Assembly: GCF_027947575.1 (NCBI RefSeq)
Contig: NZ_CP116256.1
Coordinates: 7,254,001-7,318,000 of the forward strand
DNA: 64,000 bases
Source of the DNA: Streptomyces rubrogriseus
Lineage (GTDB): Bacteria; Actinomycetota; Actinomycetes; Streptomycetales; Streptomycetaceae
Direction of reading: 5' to 3'
Below the pieces are notes generated by a model that searched no databases, was not told where the DNA came from, and saw only the letters and a program-made list of their open reading frames with translations. Shown piece by piece: positions 56,557-64,000 of the stretch (position 1 is the stretch's first letter; each line of letters opens with the position of its first letter). The position numbers and the translations under genes were made by a program.

Positions 56557-57417
56557 TTGAGCGGTTCGGGTGGCGGCGCCTCGCCAGGGCGGCGGATGGG
56601 GGAGGTGGCGGCCGTGGTCTCGGCGATCACGGCCGTCGCGGGGCTCCTCCTGGCGGTCTTCGGGATACCTCTCGTCGGGAACTCCTCGCCGATCGGGCGG
56701 AGCGTGGCGGACTCCGGCCGGACTTCCGGTGCGGCCCCGGCCGCGTCGCCTTCGGCTGCGGATGCGGGTTCGGGTTCGGATGCGGCCTCGGCGTCGGCCT
56801 CAGCTTCGGCTTCTGGTTCCTCGAAGGCGCCCTCTTCGGCGGCGCCTTCGGGTTCCGCGCCGACTGGGCAACCTCCTGCCGGAGGAGACGAGCCGCGCTC
56901 CTCGGCTTCGGCGTCGGCTTCGGCTTCGTCCTGCTCGTCGTCTCTGCCCAAGGGGTGGCGGCGGGTCGAGGTCCCCGCGCTGACCGTCTGCTTCGGCCGA
57001 CCGGGCGGCTGGGGCGAGAAGCCCGCCAGTGAACTGCAGAGCTCCTGGGGTTCCCCGGACGGCGGGTACGACCTGACCGTCAAGCGGGACAGGACGTACG
57101 GCTCGACCGCTCGGGCGGCCTCCGCCGGGCAGCTGGCCTGGTATCGCGACACCTCCGAGTCGTCGATGGCCGACGTCGGGGTCACCACGCACAAGACGCG
57201 CCAGAACGGTCGGGACGCTCTCTGGCTGGAGATCGACTACCACTGGGAGAAGCAGAGCGCACCGCGCAAGCGCCTGGAGGTCTTCGTCGCCGGGAAGGCC
57301 GGTTACGTGTACCAGTTACTGGTCGACACCGAGGCGACCTCGCAGCGGCCGGCCGAGCAGAGCCGCCTGTTCGCGGCCGCGCGGAGGACCCTGCTGATCG
57401 ACGTCAGCACGGGGTGA
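56557..57417 (+). CDS. Single-pass membrane protein with Ser/Ala-rich linker
   Basis: This 286-residue protein has a membrane helix (about 18-40) and a long, low-complexity Ser/Ala/Pro/Gly linker (about 55-130). The extracytoplasmic domain has VPALTVCFGRPGGWGEK, YDLTVKRDRTYGST and LEVFVAGKAGYVYQLLVDTE. Start TTG 56557 has AGGAG ahead. Family not recognised. Confidence 0.65.
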   Translation: MSGSGGGASPGRRMGEVAAVVSAITAVAGLLLAVFGIPLVGNSSPIGRSVADSGRTSGAAPAASPSAADAGSGSDAASASASASASGSSKAPSSAAPSGSAPTGQPPAGGDEPRSSASASASASSCSSSLPKGWRRVEVPALTVCFGRPGGWGEKPASELQSSWGSPDGGYDLTVKRDRTYGSTARAASAGQLAWYRDTSESSMADVGVTTHKTRQNGRDALWLEIDYHWEKQSAPRKRLEVFVAGKAGYVYQLLVDTEATSQRPAEQSRLFAAARRTLLIDVSTG

Positions 57418-57524
57418 CGTACGCGAGGGGACGCGGCCGTCGTGAGGGCCGTCAGCGCGGCGAGGGCCGTCAGGGCGGTCCGGGTGGGGTGTGGGCGGGG
57501 GTGGGTTCGGTACCTCATGGCGCG

Positions 57525-58148
57525 TCAGGGTTCCGTGCGGGGGAAGGAGACCTCGACCCTGCGGTTCTTCTTGCGGCCGGCCTCCGTCGAGTTGTCGGCG
57601 ATGGGGTACTGCTCGCCGTAGCCGCGGACCTCGTAGGTGATGCCGGCGTCGTTGAGGGACTGGGACAGGACGTCGTGTACGGCGTTGGCCCGGCGTTTGG
57701 AGAGTACGTCGCCGTGGGCGGAGGAGCCGAGGTCGTCGGTGAAGCCGAAGACGCGGACTCTTGTGGCGTTCTGGGTCCTGATCTCGTCGGCGATGCCTCT
57801 GATGCGCGACTTCGCCTCCGCGCCGAGCTTCGAGCTGTCCTTGCCGAACAGCACCTCGGCCTGGAGCGCGAGCGTCACGCTGGTGTTGGTGTCCTCGCGG
57901 CGTTCGTCGCCGCTCTGCTCTTCCACCACCGACTTGATGTCCAGCACCTTCGCCTGCGCGAGCGTGGCCCCGTCCGGGAGCTTCAGGTCGGGGTCGTTGG
58001 GGTCCACCTCCACGGGGGCGGAGGCGGAGGGTTCGGTGCCCGGGGGGTCGTCGGCTGCGTAGGACTGGCTCACGCCAACGCTGGCGGCCGTCAGTACGGA
58101 CGTCGTGAGGAACACTGCGACGCGGCTGTACCGCATTGTTCGCTTCAT
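57525..58148 (-). CDS. OmpA-like peptidoglycan-binding protein
   Basis: This 207-residue protein has a signal peptide (about 1-31), a short linker and an OmpA C-terminal domain: LALQAEVLFGKDSSKLGAEAKSRI, VRVFGFTDDLGSSAHGDVLSKRRANAVHDVL, YGEQYPIADNST and GRKKNRRVEVSF. It should bind peptidoglycan. ATG 58148 overlaps the lipoprotein stop (ATGA). It is the last gene of the Tad-linked series. Confidence 0.88.
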   Translation of the reverse strand: MKRTMRYSRVAVFLTTSVLTAASVGVSQSYAADDPPGTEPSASAPVEVDPNDPDLKLPDGATLAQAKVLDIKSVVEEQSGDERREDTNTSVTLALQAEVLFGKDSSKLGAEAKSRIRGIADEIRTQNATRVRVFGFTDDLGSSAHGDVLSKRRANAVHDVLSQSLNDAGITYEVRGYGEQYPIADNSTEAGRKKNRRVEVSFPRTEP

Positions 58149-58723
58149 CCCGAGATCTCAATGGGCGCGGAGGCGAAAGTGGGGAGTTGGAAGGTGACCT
58201 TGCCCGTATCGGTCGGGGGTGCCGGAAACTGCATGAAGACGGGAATGGACGCTCCCGGCTTGATCCGAGGCATGTCCGTGGTCGTCAAGGGTCGGCCGTC
58301 GGTGTCACGCAACACGTAATAGCGCTTCTTCTTCGCAGGGTCCACAAGAGTGGCGCCGCCGAGTGATCCACCGTGGCGCATGATCTCCGTCTCGTCCCCC
58401 CTGGTCTGAATCGGGACGCGCGCCGCCTCAGCGCCGTCGTTCTTGATCTCACCGCTCACTGTCACGAAACCCCCCGCGTCACGTTCGGCGGAGTCGATAG
58501 TCAGCAGTAGGCCGTCCTCGCCTTTGAGTTCGGCCAGGGGAGAGTCGGTGCCCTCCTGCGCCGTGGGATCCGACTGCTCCCCTGCTGTGGCGGATGCCGA
58601 TGCCTCAGCCTTGTCGTCGTCACCACCCCCACTGCTGCAACCGACCATGCAGAGGGTCAACCCGACCGCGACAGTCAATGCAGTCGCTCCGTTGCGGACC
58701 TTCAAGGCGAACCGGATGCCCAT
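58145..58723 (-). CDS. Lipoprotein of the Tad locus
   Basis: This 192-residue protein has a signal peptide ending in lipobox VGCSS, an acidic Ser-rich linker, and a beta-rich domain (LLLTIDSAERDAGGFVTVSGEIKNDG, MRHGGSLGGATLVD). It is coupled to the OmpA-like gene. It may anchor the pilus machinery; function inferred only from position. Confidence 0.78.
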   Translation of the reverse strand: MGIRFALKVRNGATALTVAVGLTLCMVGCSSGGGDDDKAEASASATAGEQSDPTAQEGTDSPLAELKGEDGLLLTIDSAERDAGGFVTVSGEIKNDGAEAARVPIQTRGDETEIMRHGGSLGGATLVDPAKKKRYYVLRDTDGRPLTTTDMPRIKPGASIPVFMQFPAPPTDTGKVTFQLPTFASAPIEISG

Positions 58724-58755
58724 GACTCCGCTCCCTTCGTCACTCGTCGTCCCGA

Positions 58756-59358
58756 TTAGCTGTCGGCCAGATGAACGTCGAACAGGTCCTGGGGCTTCGG
58801 CAACTCTGGGAGATCCTCCGGATCCAGTTCCCAGTCCTGATCATCGCAGGTGATCCTGGGAAGCACATCGTCCTTCCCGTCCCCGTCGGGCAGCTCGAAT
58901 TCACAATTGGGTTCGATCACGGCAGTGGCAGATGCTTGCGCGTGCTTGTCCTCTGTACCGGGAACAATCGAGTCCCCGACCGGATCGTCCGTCGTGACCT
59001 CGACCCTGTATACGAGCGGGCCGTCCGGCTCACAACTGTCGACTTGGGCGTCGTTCTGTGCCGCAAGTTCAGAAGCACGCCAGCACGAGTCGCCGGGCCC
59101 AGTCCCCAAACCGTCGAAGATGCGATCCCACGAAGCGGGGTCCGACAGGTTGTCCGCCCACTCCCCCGCGAGCTGATCGCGGGTTTCCTGCGCTGCGGCG
59201 AGGGCGGCGGCATCAGCTGCCGTCTGTGCGCCGTTGCGGTTCGTCGCGGCTTGGCCGACCGCGAAGTACGCGAGCGCGAGGAAGAGCAGACCCGCCACCA
59301 CTGTGACGTAGATAGGGAAGGCCTGCCCTGCGTCCCGTTGGCTGGAGTACAGCGTCAG
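58756..59358 (-). CDS. TadG-like pilus protein, likely CTG start
   Basis: This protein of about 200 residues has an N-terminal helix (AFPIYVTVVAGLLFLALAYFAVGQ), then GAQTAADAAALAAAQETRDQL as in TadE/TadG, and a soluble C-terminal domain rich in Asp and Cys. No ATG, GTG or TTG is available between about 59640 and the helix. CTG 59358 has GAGG seven bases ahead and overlaps the Flp stop (CTGA). A GTG inside the helix is the other choice but would lose part of it. Confidence 0.72.
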   Translation of the reverse strand: MTLYSSQRDAGQAFPIYVTVVAGLLFLALAYFAVGQAATNRNGAQTAADAAALAAAQETRDQLAGEWADNLSDPASWDRIFDGLGTGPGDSCWRASELAAQNDAQVDSCEPDGPLVYRVEVTTDDPVGDSIVPGTEDKHAQASATAVIEPNCEFELPDGDGKDDVLPRITCDDQDWELDPEDLPELPKPQDLFDVHLADS

Positions 59359-59552
59359 TCGATGACCTCGTCGATCTTGTCCGTGATCGCGTTGTAGATC
59401 GTCTCGCCGATGTCCGTCCCCGTGATCGCCAGCACGATCGCCACCACCACGGCGATGATGCCCAGGTACTCCACCGCCGTCTGGCCCTTGTCGTGTTGGG
59501 TGGTGAGGCGGGTGTGCAGGTATGCGGCGGCGGTGTGGAGCCAGTTGGTCAT
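59355..59552 (-). CDS. Flp-type pilin
   Basis: This 65-residue protein has a short leader, cut site before GQTAVEYLGIIAVVVAIVLAI, the class III (Flp) prepilin signature with E at +5, and a short acidic tail. It should be the pilus subunit, processed by a prepilin peptidase not in the window. ATG 59552. Confidence 0.9.
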   Translation of the reverse strand: MTNWLHTAAAYLHTRLTTQHDKGQTAVEYLGIIAVVVAIVLAITGTDIGETIYNAITDKIDEVID

Positions 59553-59814
59553 GGTGTTCCCCTCCAGGGTGGGCGGAGCCGTGTTCCTCGTGCGGGTGGG
59601 CGGCGGTGATCTGCTGGCTGGTCGTGCCGGACGTCAGGGCGTCCACGATCTCCACCTCCCTCGCGCTCGGTTGGGACCTCGACCTGTCGGGAGTACCAGG
59701 TGTCGACTGTCCCACAACGGATTGCGAATGCGAAAGGTATTGCGGCGAAGTGAGGCCAATGGGTCCTTGGGTGCTGTGAGTTGACTTCTCCTGTTCATGT
59801 GCAGTCGCACTCCC

Positions 59815-60717
59815 CTACTCACCCGTGATCGTTCCGAAGTCCGTCCCCGAGCCCAGGATCAGGCCGGCGCCGAGGAGGATCATCGTGGCCGGGACCATGA
59901 AGGTCGTGATCATCAGCGTGGCCTTGGGGACCGCTCGGGCGGCCTTGCGGCGGGCGTTCTGGGCGTCCGTGCGGCGCATGTCCTTGGCCAGCGAGACCAG
60001 GGTGTCCACGATGGGGGCGCCCAGTTCCTCGCCCTGCTGGAGTGCCGTCACGAACATCGCCACCTGCTCGGAGTCGTTGCGCCGGCGCAGCTCCGTGAAG
60101 GCCTCCCGGCGGCTCATGCCGAGGTCCATCTGGCGCAGCGTGATACGCAGTTCGTCGGCCCAGGGACCTTCGTAGCGCGTGGACACCCGGTCCAGGGCCT
60201 GGCGGAACCCCAGGCCCGCGCTGACCACGACCGCGAGGACGTCCAGGAAGTCGGGGAGCGTGCGCTCGATGACGTCCTTGCGGACGCGGATCGCGGACCA
60301 GATGCCCACCTCCGTCCAGAACGCGCCGAAGGCCAGCAGGAGGAGGGCCACCAGGTACTGGCCGCGGAGGACGAAGACCAGGAAGCCGAGCGCGCCCAGG
60401 AAGCCGTAGACCGCGCGGCGGGCGGCGTAGCGGTCGATGGTGAGGCCGCCGGGGTTGCCGGCCAGGTCGATCCTGCGGCGGTAGCGGGCGACCAGGGCCG
60501 GGCCCATCAGGCGCAGTACGGCGGGGGCGTAGCGCATGCCCATGCGGTCGATGAGGGAGTGCGCCGCGCCGGTGCGGGTGGCGCCGACCTCCAGGGCGAG
60601 GGCGAGGTCGTCGGGGAGCTTGGCCTCGGCGCGGTACATGCGGACGCCGGCGAAGACGCCCCAGACGGCCAGGGCCATGAGGAGGGCCAGGAGGATTCCG
60701 GGGAGTGCGGGGGGCAT
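59815..60717 (-). CDS. Tad pilus platform protein TadC
   Basis: This 300-residue protein of the type II secretion F family has an N-terminal membrane helix, further segments around residues 105-145 and at the end, and a cytoplasmic domain with LPDFLDVLAVVVSAGLGFRQAL and the central QGEELGAPIVDTLVSLAKDMR motif. It forms the inner platform with TadB, 20 bases upstream. Confidence 0.9.
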   Translation of the reverse strand: MPPALPGILLALLMALAVWGVFAGVRMYRAEAKLPDDLALALEVGATRTGAAHSLIDRMGMRYAPAVLRLMGPALVARYRRRIDLAGNPGGLTIDRYAARRAVYGFLGALGFLVFVLRGQYLVALLLLAFGAFWTEVGIWSAIRVRKDVIERTLPDFLDVLAVVVSAGLGFRQALDRVSTRYEGPWADELRITLRQMDLGMSRREAFTELRRRNDSEQVAMFVTALQQGEELGAPIVDTLVSLAKDMRRTDAQNARRKAARAVPKATLMITTFMVPATMILLGAGLILGSGTDFGTITGE

Positions 60718-60736
60718 GGCGGTCTCTTCCCTCCTC

Positions 60737-61687
60737 TCAGACGTCGATGCGGGACAGGCGGCGGATGAGGACGAACCCGACGGCGTAGAGCGCGAAGGCG
60801 GTGATCACGGCGGCCTGGCCGGCCGGGGAGCCCGTCATGCGTTCCAGGGCGCCGTCCTTCACCCCGTTCATCAGGAGCAACGAGCCGATGCCCAGGACGG
60901 GGACGGCGTACGACGTCATCGTGACCTGGGAGAGCTGGGTGCGGACCTCGCGCCGGGTCTCCTTGCGTTCCTCCAGGGTCTCCGTCAGGTTGCGCAGCGC
61001 GCCGACGACCTGGCCGCCCGCGCGGTTGGACAGCACGAGGGTGGTGACCAGGACCACCAGTTCGCGGGAGGGAAGGCGGCCGGCGAGTTCCCCGAGGGCG
61101 TCGTCCATCGAGGCGCCGATGGCGAGTTGGTCGGCCACCTTGCCGAGTTCCTCGCCGGCCGGGGCCTCCAGTTCCTCCGCGGCCATGCCGATGGCGGTGC
61201 GCAGGGCGAGTCCGGCCTGGGTGGCGTTGGCGAGGATGCGGGCGAGTTCGGGGAGCTGGTTGATGAACTTCTCGATGCGTTTCTGACGTTGCCAGTTGAG
61301 GAACTGGATCGCCGCGCCGATGCCGAGGAGGCCCGCCAGGGGGCCGAAGAAGGGGGCCAGGGCCGCCTGGCCGATCAGCCACAGGCCGGCGACCGTCGCC
61401 AGCATGTACGCGAAGAACTCGCCGGGGGTCACGTCCAGCCCGGTCGCCGACAGGCGGCGTTCCAGGTTCCGGCCCAGCCCGGTGCGGCGCAGGCGGCGGT
61501 CCAGGGTCGGGAAGCGGCGTCGGCGTCCGGCCGACGGTGCCCGGCCGGTCGCGGTGAGGCGGTCTACCAGGGCCGCGCGCTGGGCCTTGCCGGCGGCGTA
61601 GGAGTGCAGGCCGACGACCGCCAGGACGCAGGTCAGCAGCGTGACGCCGGTGGTGAGCGTGACGAGCGTGTCGAGTTCCGGTTCCAT
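60737..61687 (-). CDS. Tad pilus platform protein TadB
   Basis: This 316-residue protein has an N-terminal helix, several hydrophobic segments and the F-domain helix pattern INQLPELARILANATQAGLALRTAI, LVVLVTTLVLSNRAGGQVVGALRNL. It lies between CpaF and TadC and forms the platform with TadC. Confidence 0.9.
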   Translation of the reverse strand: MEPELDTLVTLTTGVTLLTCVLAVVGLHSYAAGKAQRAALVDRLTATGRAPSAGRRRRFPTLDRRLRRTGLGRNLERRLSATGLDVTPGEFFAYMLATVAGLWLIGQAALAPFFGPLAGLLGIGAAIQFLNWQRQKRIEKFINQLPELARILANATQAGLALRTAIGMAAEELEAPAGEELGKVADQLAIGASMDDALGELAGRLPSRELVVLVTTLVLSNRAGGQVVGALRNLTETLEERKETRREVRTQLSQVTMTSYAVPVLGIGSLLLMNGVKDGALERMTGSPAGQAAVITAFALYAVGFVLIRRLSRIDV

Positions 61688-61696
61688 CGGGCGGTC

Positions 61697-63034
61697 CTAC
61701 CTGGCTTCTCGGGTGGTGAGCTGGTCCGGTGTGTGGGCCACGCCGAAGGCCTGCGGGATGGGCTGGCCCGCCATGTAGAGGCGTTCGGCGGTGCGGTGCG
61801 GGAGCGGGTGGTACTCGTACGCGCCGAGGACGCGGCCGTCGGCGGTCATCGGGCGGGCGTTGAAGCGGGCGACCGTGGCCAGGCGGTAGGGCTCGCCGCC
61901 GTGGCTGGCCAGCATGGCGATCTCGGTGATGCGGCGGGCGCCGTCGGCGAAGCGGGTGAGCTGGATCAGGACGTCGACGGAGCTGTTGATCTGGTCGTGC
62001 AGGGCGACGAAGGGGATCTCCACGTCCGACATCGAGGCCAGCGTCTGCAGGCGCATCAGGGCGTCCTCCGCGCTGTTGGCGTGGACGGTGGCCAGCGAGC
62101 CGTCGTGGCCGGTGGACATGGCCTGGAGCATGTCCAGGGACTCACCGCCGCGCACCTCGCCGACGACGATGCGGTCGGGGCGCATGCGCAGCGAGTTGCG
62201 GACCAGGTCGCGGATGGTGATGCGGCCCTGGCCCTCGACGTTGGGCGGACGGGACTCCAGGCGGATGACGTGCGCCTGCTGGAGCTGGAGTTCGGCCGAG
62301 TCCTCGATGGTGATGATGCGGTCGGACTCGGGGATGAGGCCGGAGAGGGCGTTGAGGAGGGTGGTCTTCCCGGTGCCCGTCGCGCCCGAGACGATGATGT
62401 TGAAGCGGGCCTGCACCAGGCCCGCCAGCAGGTAGAGCATGTTCTCGTCGAGCGAGCCGAGGCCGATCAGCTCCTGGAGGGTGAAGGAGCGGGGGAAGCG
62501 GCGGATGGTGAGGGTGGCGCCGGTGAGGGAGAGCGGCGGGATGATGACGTTGACGCGCTCGCCGGAGGGGAGGCGGGCGTCGACCATCGGGTTCGACTCG
62601 TCCACGCGGCGGTTGACCGTCGAGACGATGCGCTCGATGGTCTGCATCAGCTGGTCGTGGGAGGCGAAGCGGAGGGGGAGCTGTTCGACGCGGCCGGCCC
62701 GTTCGACGAAGATCGCGTCGGGGCCGTTGACCATGATCTCCGTGATCGAGGCGTCCTCGAGGAGCGGTTCGAGGATGCCGAGGCCGAGGGCCTCGTCGAC
62801 GACCCGGCGGATCAGCTGGGAGCGTTCGACCGTGGAGAGGACCGGGCCCTCGCGGCTGATGATGTGCCCGAGGACCCGCTCCAGGCGGGCCCGGCGCTCG
62901 GCCGTGGCGAGCGCGCTCATCTCGGCGAGGTCGATCTCCTCCAGGAGTTTGGCCCGGTAGGAGGCGACCAGGTGGCCGTCCTCGCCCCGGCTGCCGTGCT
63001 CCTCGGGGGAGTGGATGCGTGCGCGCAGGCTCAT
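61697..63034 (-). CDS. Tad pilus ATPase CpaF/TadA
   Basis: This 445-residue ATPase has an N-terminal helical domain, ITEIMVNGPDAIFVE, RIVSTVNRRVDESNPMVDARLPSGERVN, GATGTGKTT (217-225), IITIEDSAELQL and a Walker B-like DRIVVGEVRGGESLDMLQAMSTGHDGS. It powers pilus assembly. It is upstream of TadB. Confidence 0.93.
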   Translation of the reverse strand: MSLRARIHSPEEHGSRGEDGHLVASYRAKLLEEIDLAEMSALATAERRARLERVLGHIISREGPVLSTVERSQLIRRVVDEALGLGILEPLLEDASITEIMVNGPDAIFVERAGRVEQLPLRFASHDQLMQTIERIVSTVNRRVDESNPMVDARLPSGERVNVIIPPLSLTGATLTIRRFPRSFTLQELIGLGSLDENMLYLLAGLVQARFNIIVSGATGTGKTTLLNALSGLIPESDRIITIEDSAELQLQQAHVIRLESRPPNVEGQGRITIRDLVRNSLRMRPDRIVVGEVRGGESLDMLQAMSTGHDGSLATVHANSAEDALMRLQTLASMSDVEIPFVALHDQINSSVDVLIQLTRFADGARRITEIAMLASHGGEPYRLATVARFNARPMTADGRVLGAYEYHPLPHRTAERLYMAGQPIPQAFGVAHTPDQLTTREAR

Positions 63035-63052
63035 GCGTCCTTCGCTCCTCGG

Positions 63053-63415
63053 TCAGTGGTCCAGCGGCATGGTGGCGGTCTTGCGGGCCGGATCGAAGTC
63101 CCATCCGGGCACGATCGACGGGATCTCGACGGTGGCGGTGACCGTCACCTCGTCCCCGCCGTACGACTCCGGACAGTCGGTGCCGTCCGCCAACCAGCTG
63201 CTGACGGCCGCCGCGCACGCCGCCTGCGCGCTCTCCTGGAGCGAGGCGCTGCGCGCCCCGGCGCGGGCCGCGGTGCCGGCCTGCTGGGCGGTGTACGCGA
63301 TCAGGCCGAGCTGTACGACGGCCATGCCGACGACGACCAGGATCGGGAGGAAGCCGAGGTACTCGATGGCCACCTGGCCCCGGTCCCTCGCCCGTTGCCC
63401 GCGGGAGTACGGCAT
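63053..63415 (-). CDS. TadE-like pseudopilin 1
   Basis: This 120-residue protein has DRGQVAIEYLGFLPILVVVGMAVVQLGL, a class III prepilin-like sequence with E+5, and a small outer domain with one pair of cysteines. ATG 63415 lies one base after the stop of the next TadE-like gene. Likely a minor pilus component. Confidence 0.87.
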   Translation of the reverse strand: MPYSRGQRARDRGQVAIEYLGFLPILVVVGMAVVQLGLIAYTAQQAGTAARAGARSASLQESAQAACAAAVSSWLADGTDCPESYGGDEVTVTATVEIPSIVPGWDFDPARKTATMPLDH

Positions 63416-63416
63416 G

Positions 63417-63812
63417 TCAGTCGTCCTCCTCTTCCACGGCCCCCGCGTGGCCGTGCACGGTGAACGGGAGGCTGAGGGTGCCCGGGAAGAGGAGGGGGAC
63501 CTCGATGCGCACGTCGGCGGTGACGAAACCGCCCGCGGTGCCGCAGTCCACACCGGCACCTCCCTCCCACGCGCCCGGCAGCTTGTCCAGGCCCGCCTCC
63601 TGGCAGGCGCCCTGCCGCGCCCCGCGCCCGGCCGCGGTCGCCGCCCGTACCGCCTCGTCCGCAGCATTCCCCGCGAGCGTGTACGTGTATCCCACGAGCA
63701 CGAGCTGCCACAGCACCACCAGCGTCGCGATGATCACCGGCGTCATGCCGAGGAACTCGATGGTGACCTGACCGCCGTCCCGGGCGCGGTCCCGCCCGCG
63801 TAACCCGCTCAC
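63417..63812 (-). CDS. TadE-like pseudopilin 2
   Basis: This 131-residue protein has GGQVTIEFLGMTPVIIATLVVLWQLVLVGYTYTLAG with E+5, then AADEAVRAATAAGRG and an outer domain ending in AVEEEDD. GTG 63812 overlaps the stop of the gene running off the window. Likely a minor pilin. Confidence 0.87.
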   Translation of the reverse strand: MSGLRGRDRARDGGQVTIEFLGMTPVIIATLVVLWQLVLVGYTYTLAGNAADEAVRAATAAGRGARQGACQEAGLDKLPGAWEGGAGVDCGTAGGFVTADVRIEVPLLFPGTLSLPFTVHGHAGAVEEEDD

Positions 63813-64000
63813 CCGGCACCGTCCTTCCGGCGCCGGAAGCCGGACGCGCCCCGGTCCCCCTTGAGCCGGCCGTGTCCCTTCCGGCCCGTGTCGGGCACGC
63901 CGGCCAGGCCCAGTTCGCCCGCGAGGGCCCACAGGGCCTGCTTCACGGTGCTCCTGCCGTCCAGTTCGTGGACCCGGCCCGCGTCCACGGCGCCCTGGAG
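63809..64000 (-). CDS. C-terminus of a TadZ/CpaE-like protein, partial
   Basis: The last 63 residues are visible (VHELDGRSTVKQALWALAGELG, then a basic tail ending KDGAG). The position directly upstream of TadE and the tail's form suggest a TadZ/CpaE-like or septum-site ATPase; this is an inference from locus order. Confidence 0.55.
   Translation of the reverse strand, partial: LQGAVDAGRVHELDGRSTVKQALWALAGELGLAGVPDTGRKGHGRLKGDRGASGFRRRKDGAG

Noticed and set aside
59400..59715. Long upstream extension of the TadG frame from GTG 59715
   Set aside because: It overlaps the whole Flp pilin gene in another frame and reads His/Gly-rich, so it is not coding.

Overview
The window reads as a chromosomal segment of a high-GC actinomycete, almost certainly a Streptomyces. 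Genes are rich in GTG starts, third-position GC is very high, a WhiB-like regulator is present, and the order oxyR/ahpC-ahpD, class II fumarase, class I fumarase, wblI, glpX, xseA/xseB, ispH, ppgK matches my recollection of the S. coelicolor core (about SCO5031-SCO5059). No tRNA, rRNA, insertion sequence, CRISPR array or complete prophage was seen. Layout: bases 1-7000 look accessory. They hold a decayed AAA-type ATPase running off the left edge, a tiny membrane protein, a tandem pair of large nuclease-helicase proteins (RecB-like PD-(D/E)XK domain fused to a DUF2075/Schlafen-type helicase) with nearly identical structured leaders, and a frameshifted remnant of what may be a helicase. Bases 7000-14000 are core housekeeping: ychF, a frameshifted DUF6542 membrane protein, ppgK, ispH, an APC permease, xseA and xseB. 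Bases 14000-19700 hold a DUF4287 protein, a tightly coupled four-gene exopolysaccharide operon (nucleotide-sugar dehydrogenase, processive GT2 synthase, 35-residue membrane peptide, NodB-type deacetylase) and a nitroreductase. Bases 19700-31300 hold glpX, wblI, a DUF1707 protein, both fumarase classes, a secreted M28 aminopeptidase, a FomD-like protein and a SpoIIE-type phosphatase/kinase. Bases 31300-45400 hold a class A penicillin-binding protein, an SPFH/ribbon-helix-helix pair with a perfect palindromic promoter site, a PadR-ABC transporter operon, the oxyR/ahpCD peroxide-defence locus, an AI-2E family permease, a secreted transglycosylase-like protein and a PIN-PhoH ATPase. A candidate 6C RNA with a U-tailed terminator lies upstream of phoH. 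Bases 46000-50500 hold a winged-helix protein, a MerR-methyltransferase pair and a luciferase-like monooxygenase. Bases 50500-54400 hold a locally duplicated family of lipoproteins and a partner secreted protein, with one partner copy decayed to a pseudogene. Bases 54500-64000 hold DUF192, an AraC regulator, and a Tad/Flp pilus locus on the minus strand: partial TadZ-like, two TadE-like pseudopilins, CpaF/TadA, TadB, TadC, Flp pilin, TadG-like protein, lipoprotein and OmpA-like protein. How genes work together: the EPS operon would supply an oxidised sugar nucleotide, polymerise it and trim N-acetyl groups. OxyR controls the AhpC/AhpD peroxidase pair across a shared control region. PadR probably senses an antimicrobial and controls the ABC efflux pair. 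CpaF powers TadB/TadC to assemble the Flp pilus. The twin nuclease-helicases, with a hairpin that appears to hide the ribosome site in both leaders, are the best candidate for an undescribed (perhaps anti-phage) system. All functional calls are from reading sequence motifs; no database search was possible.
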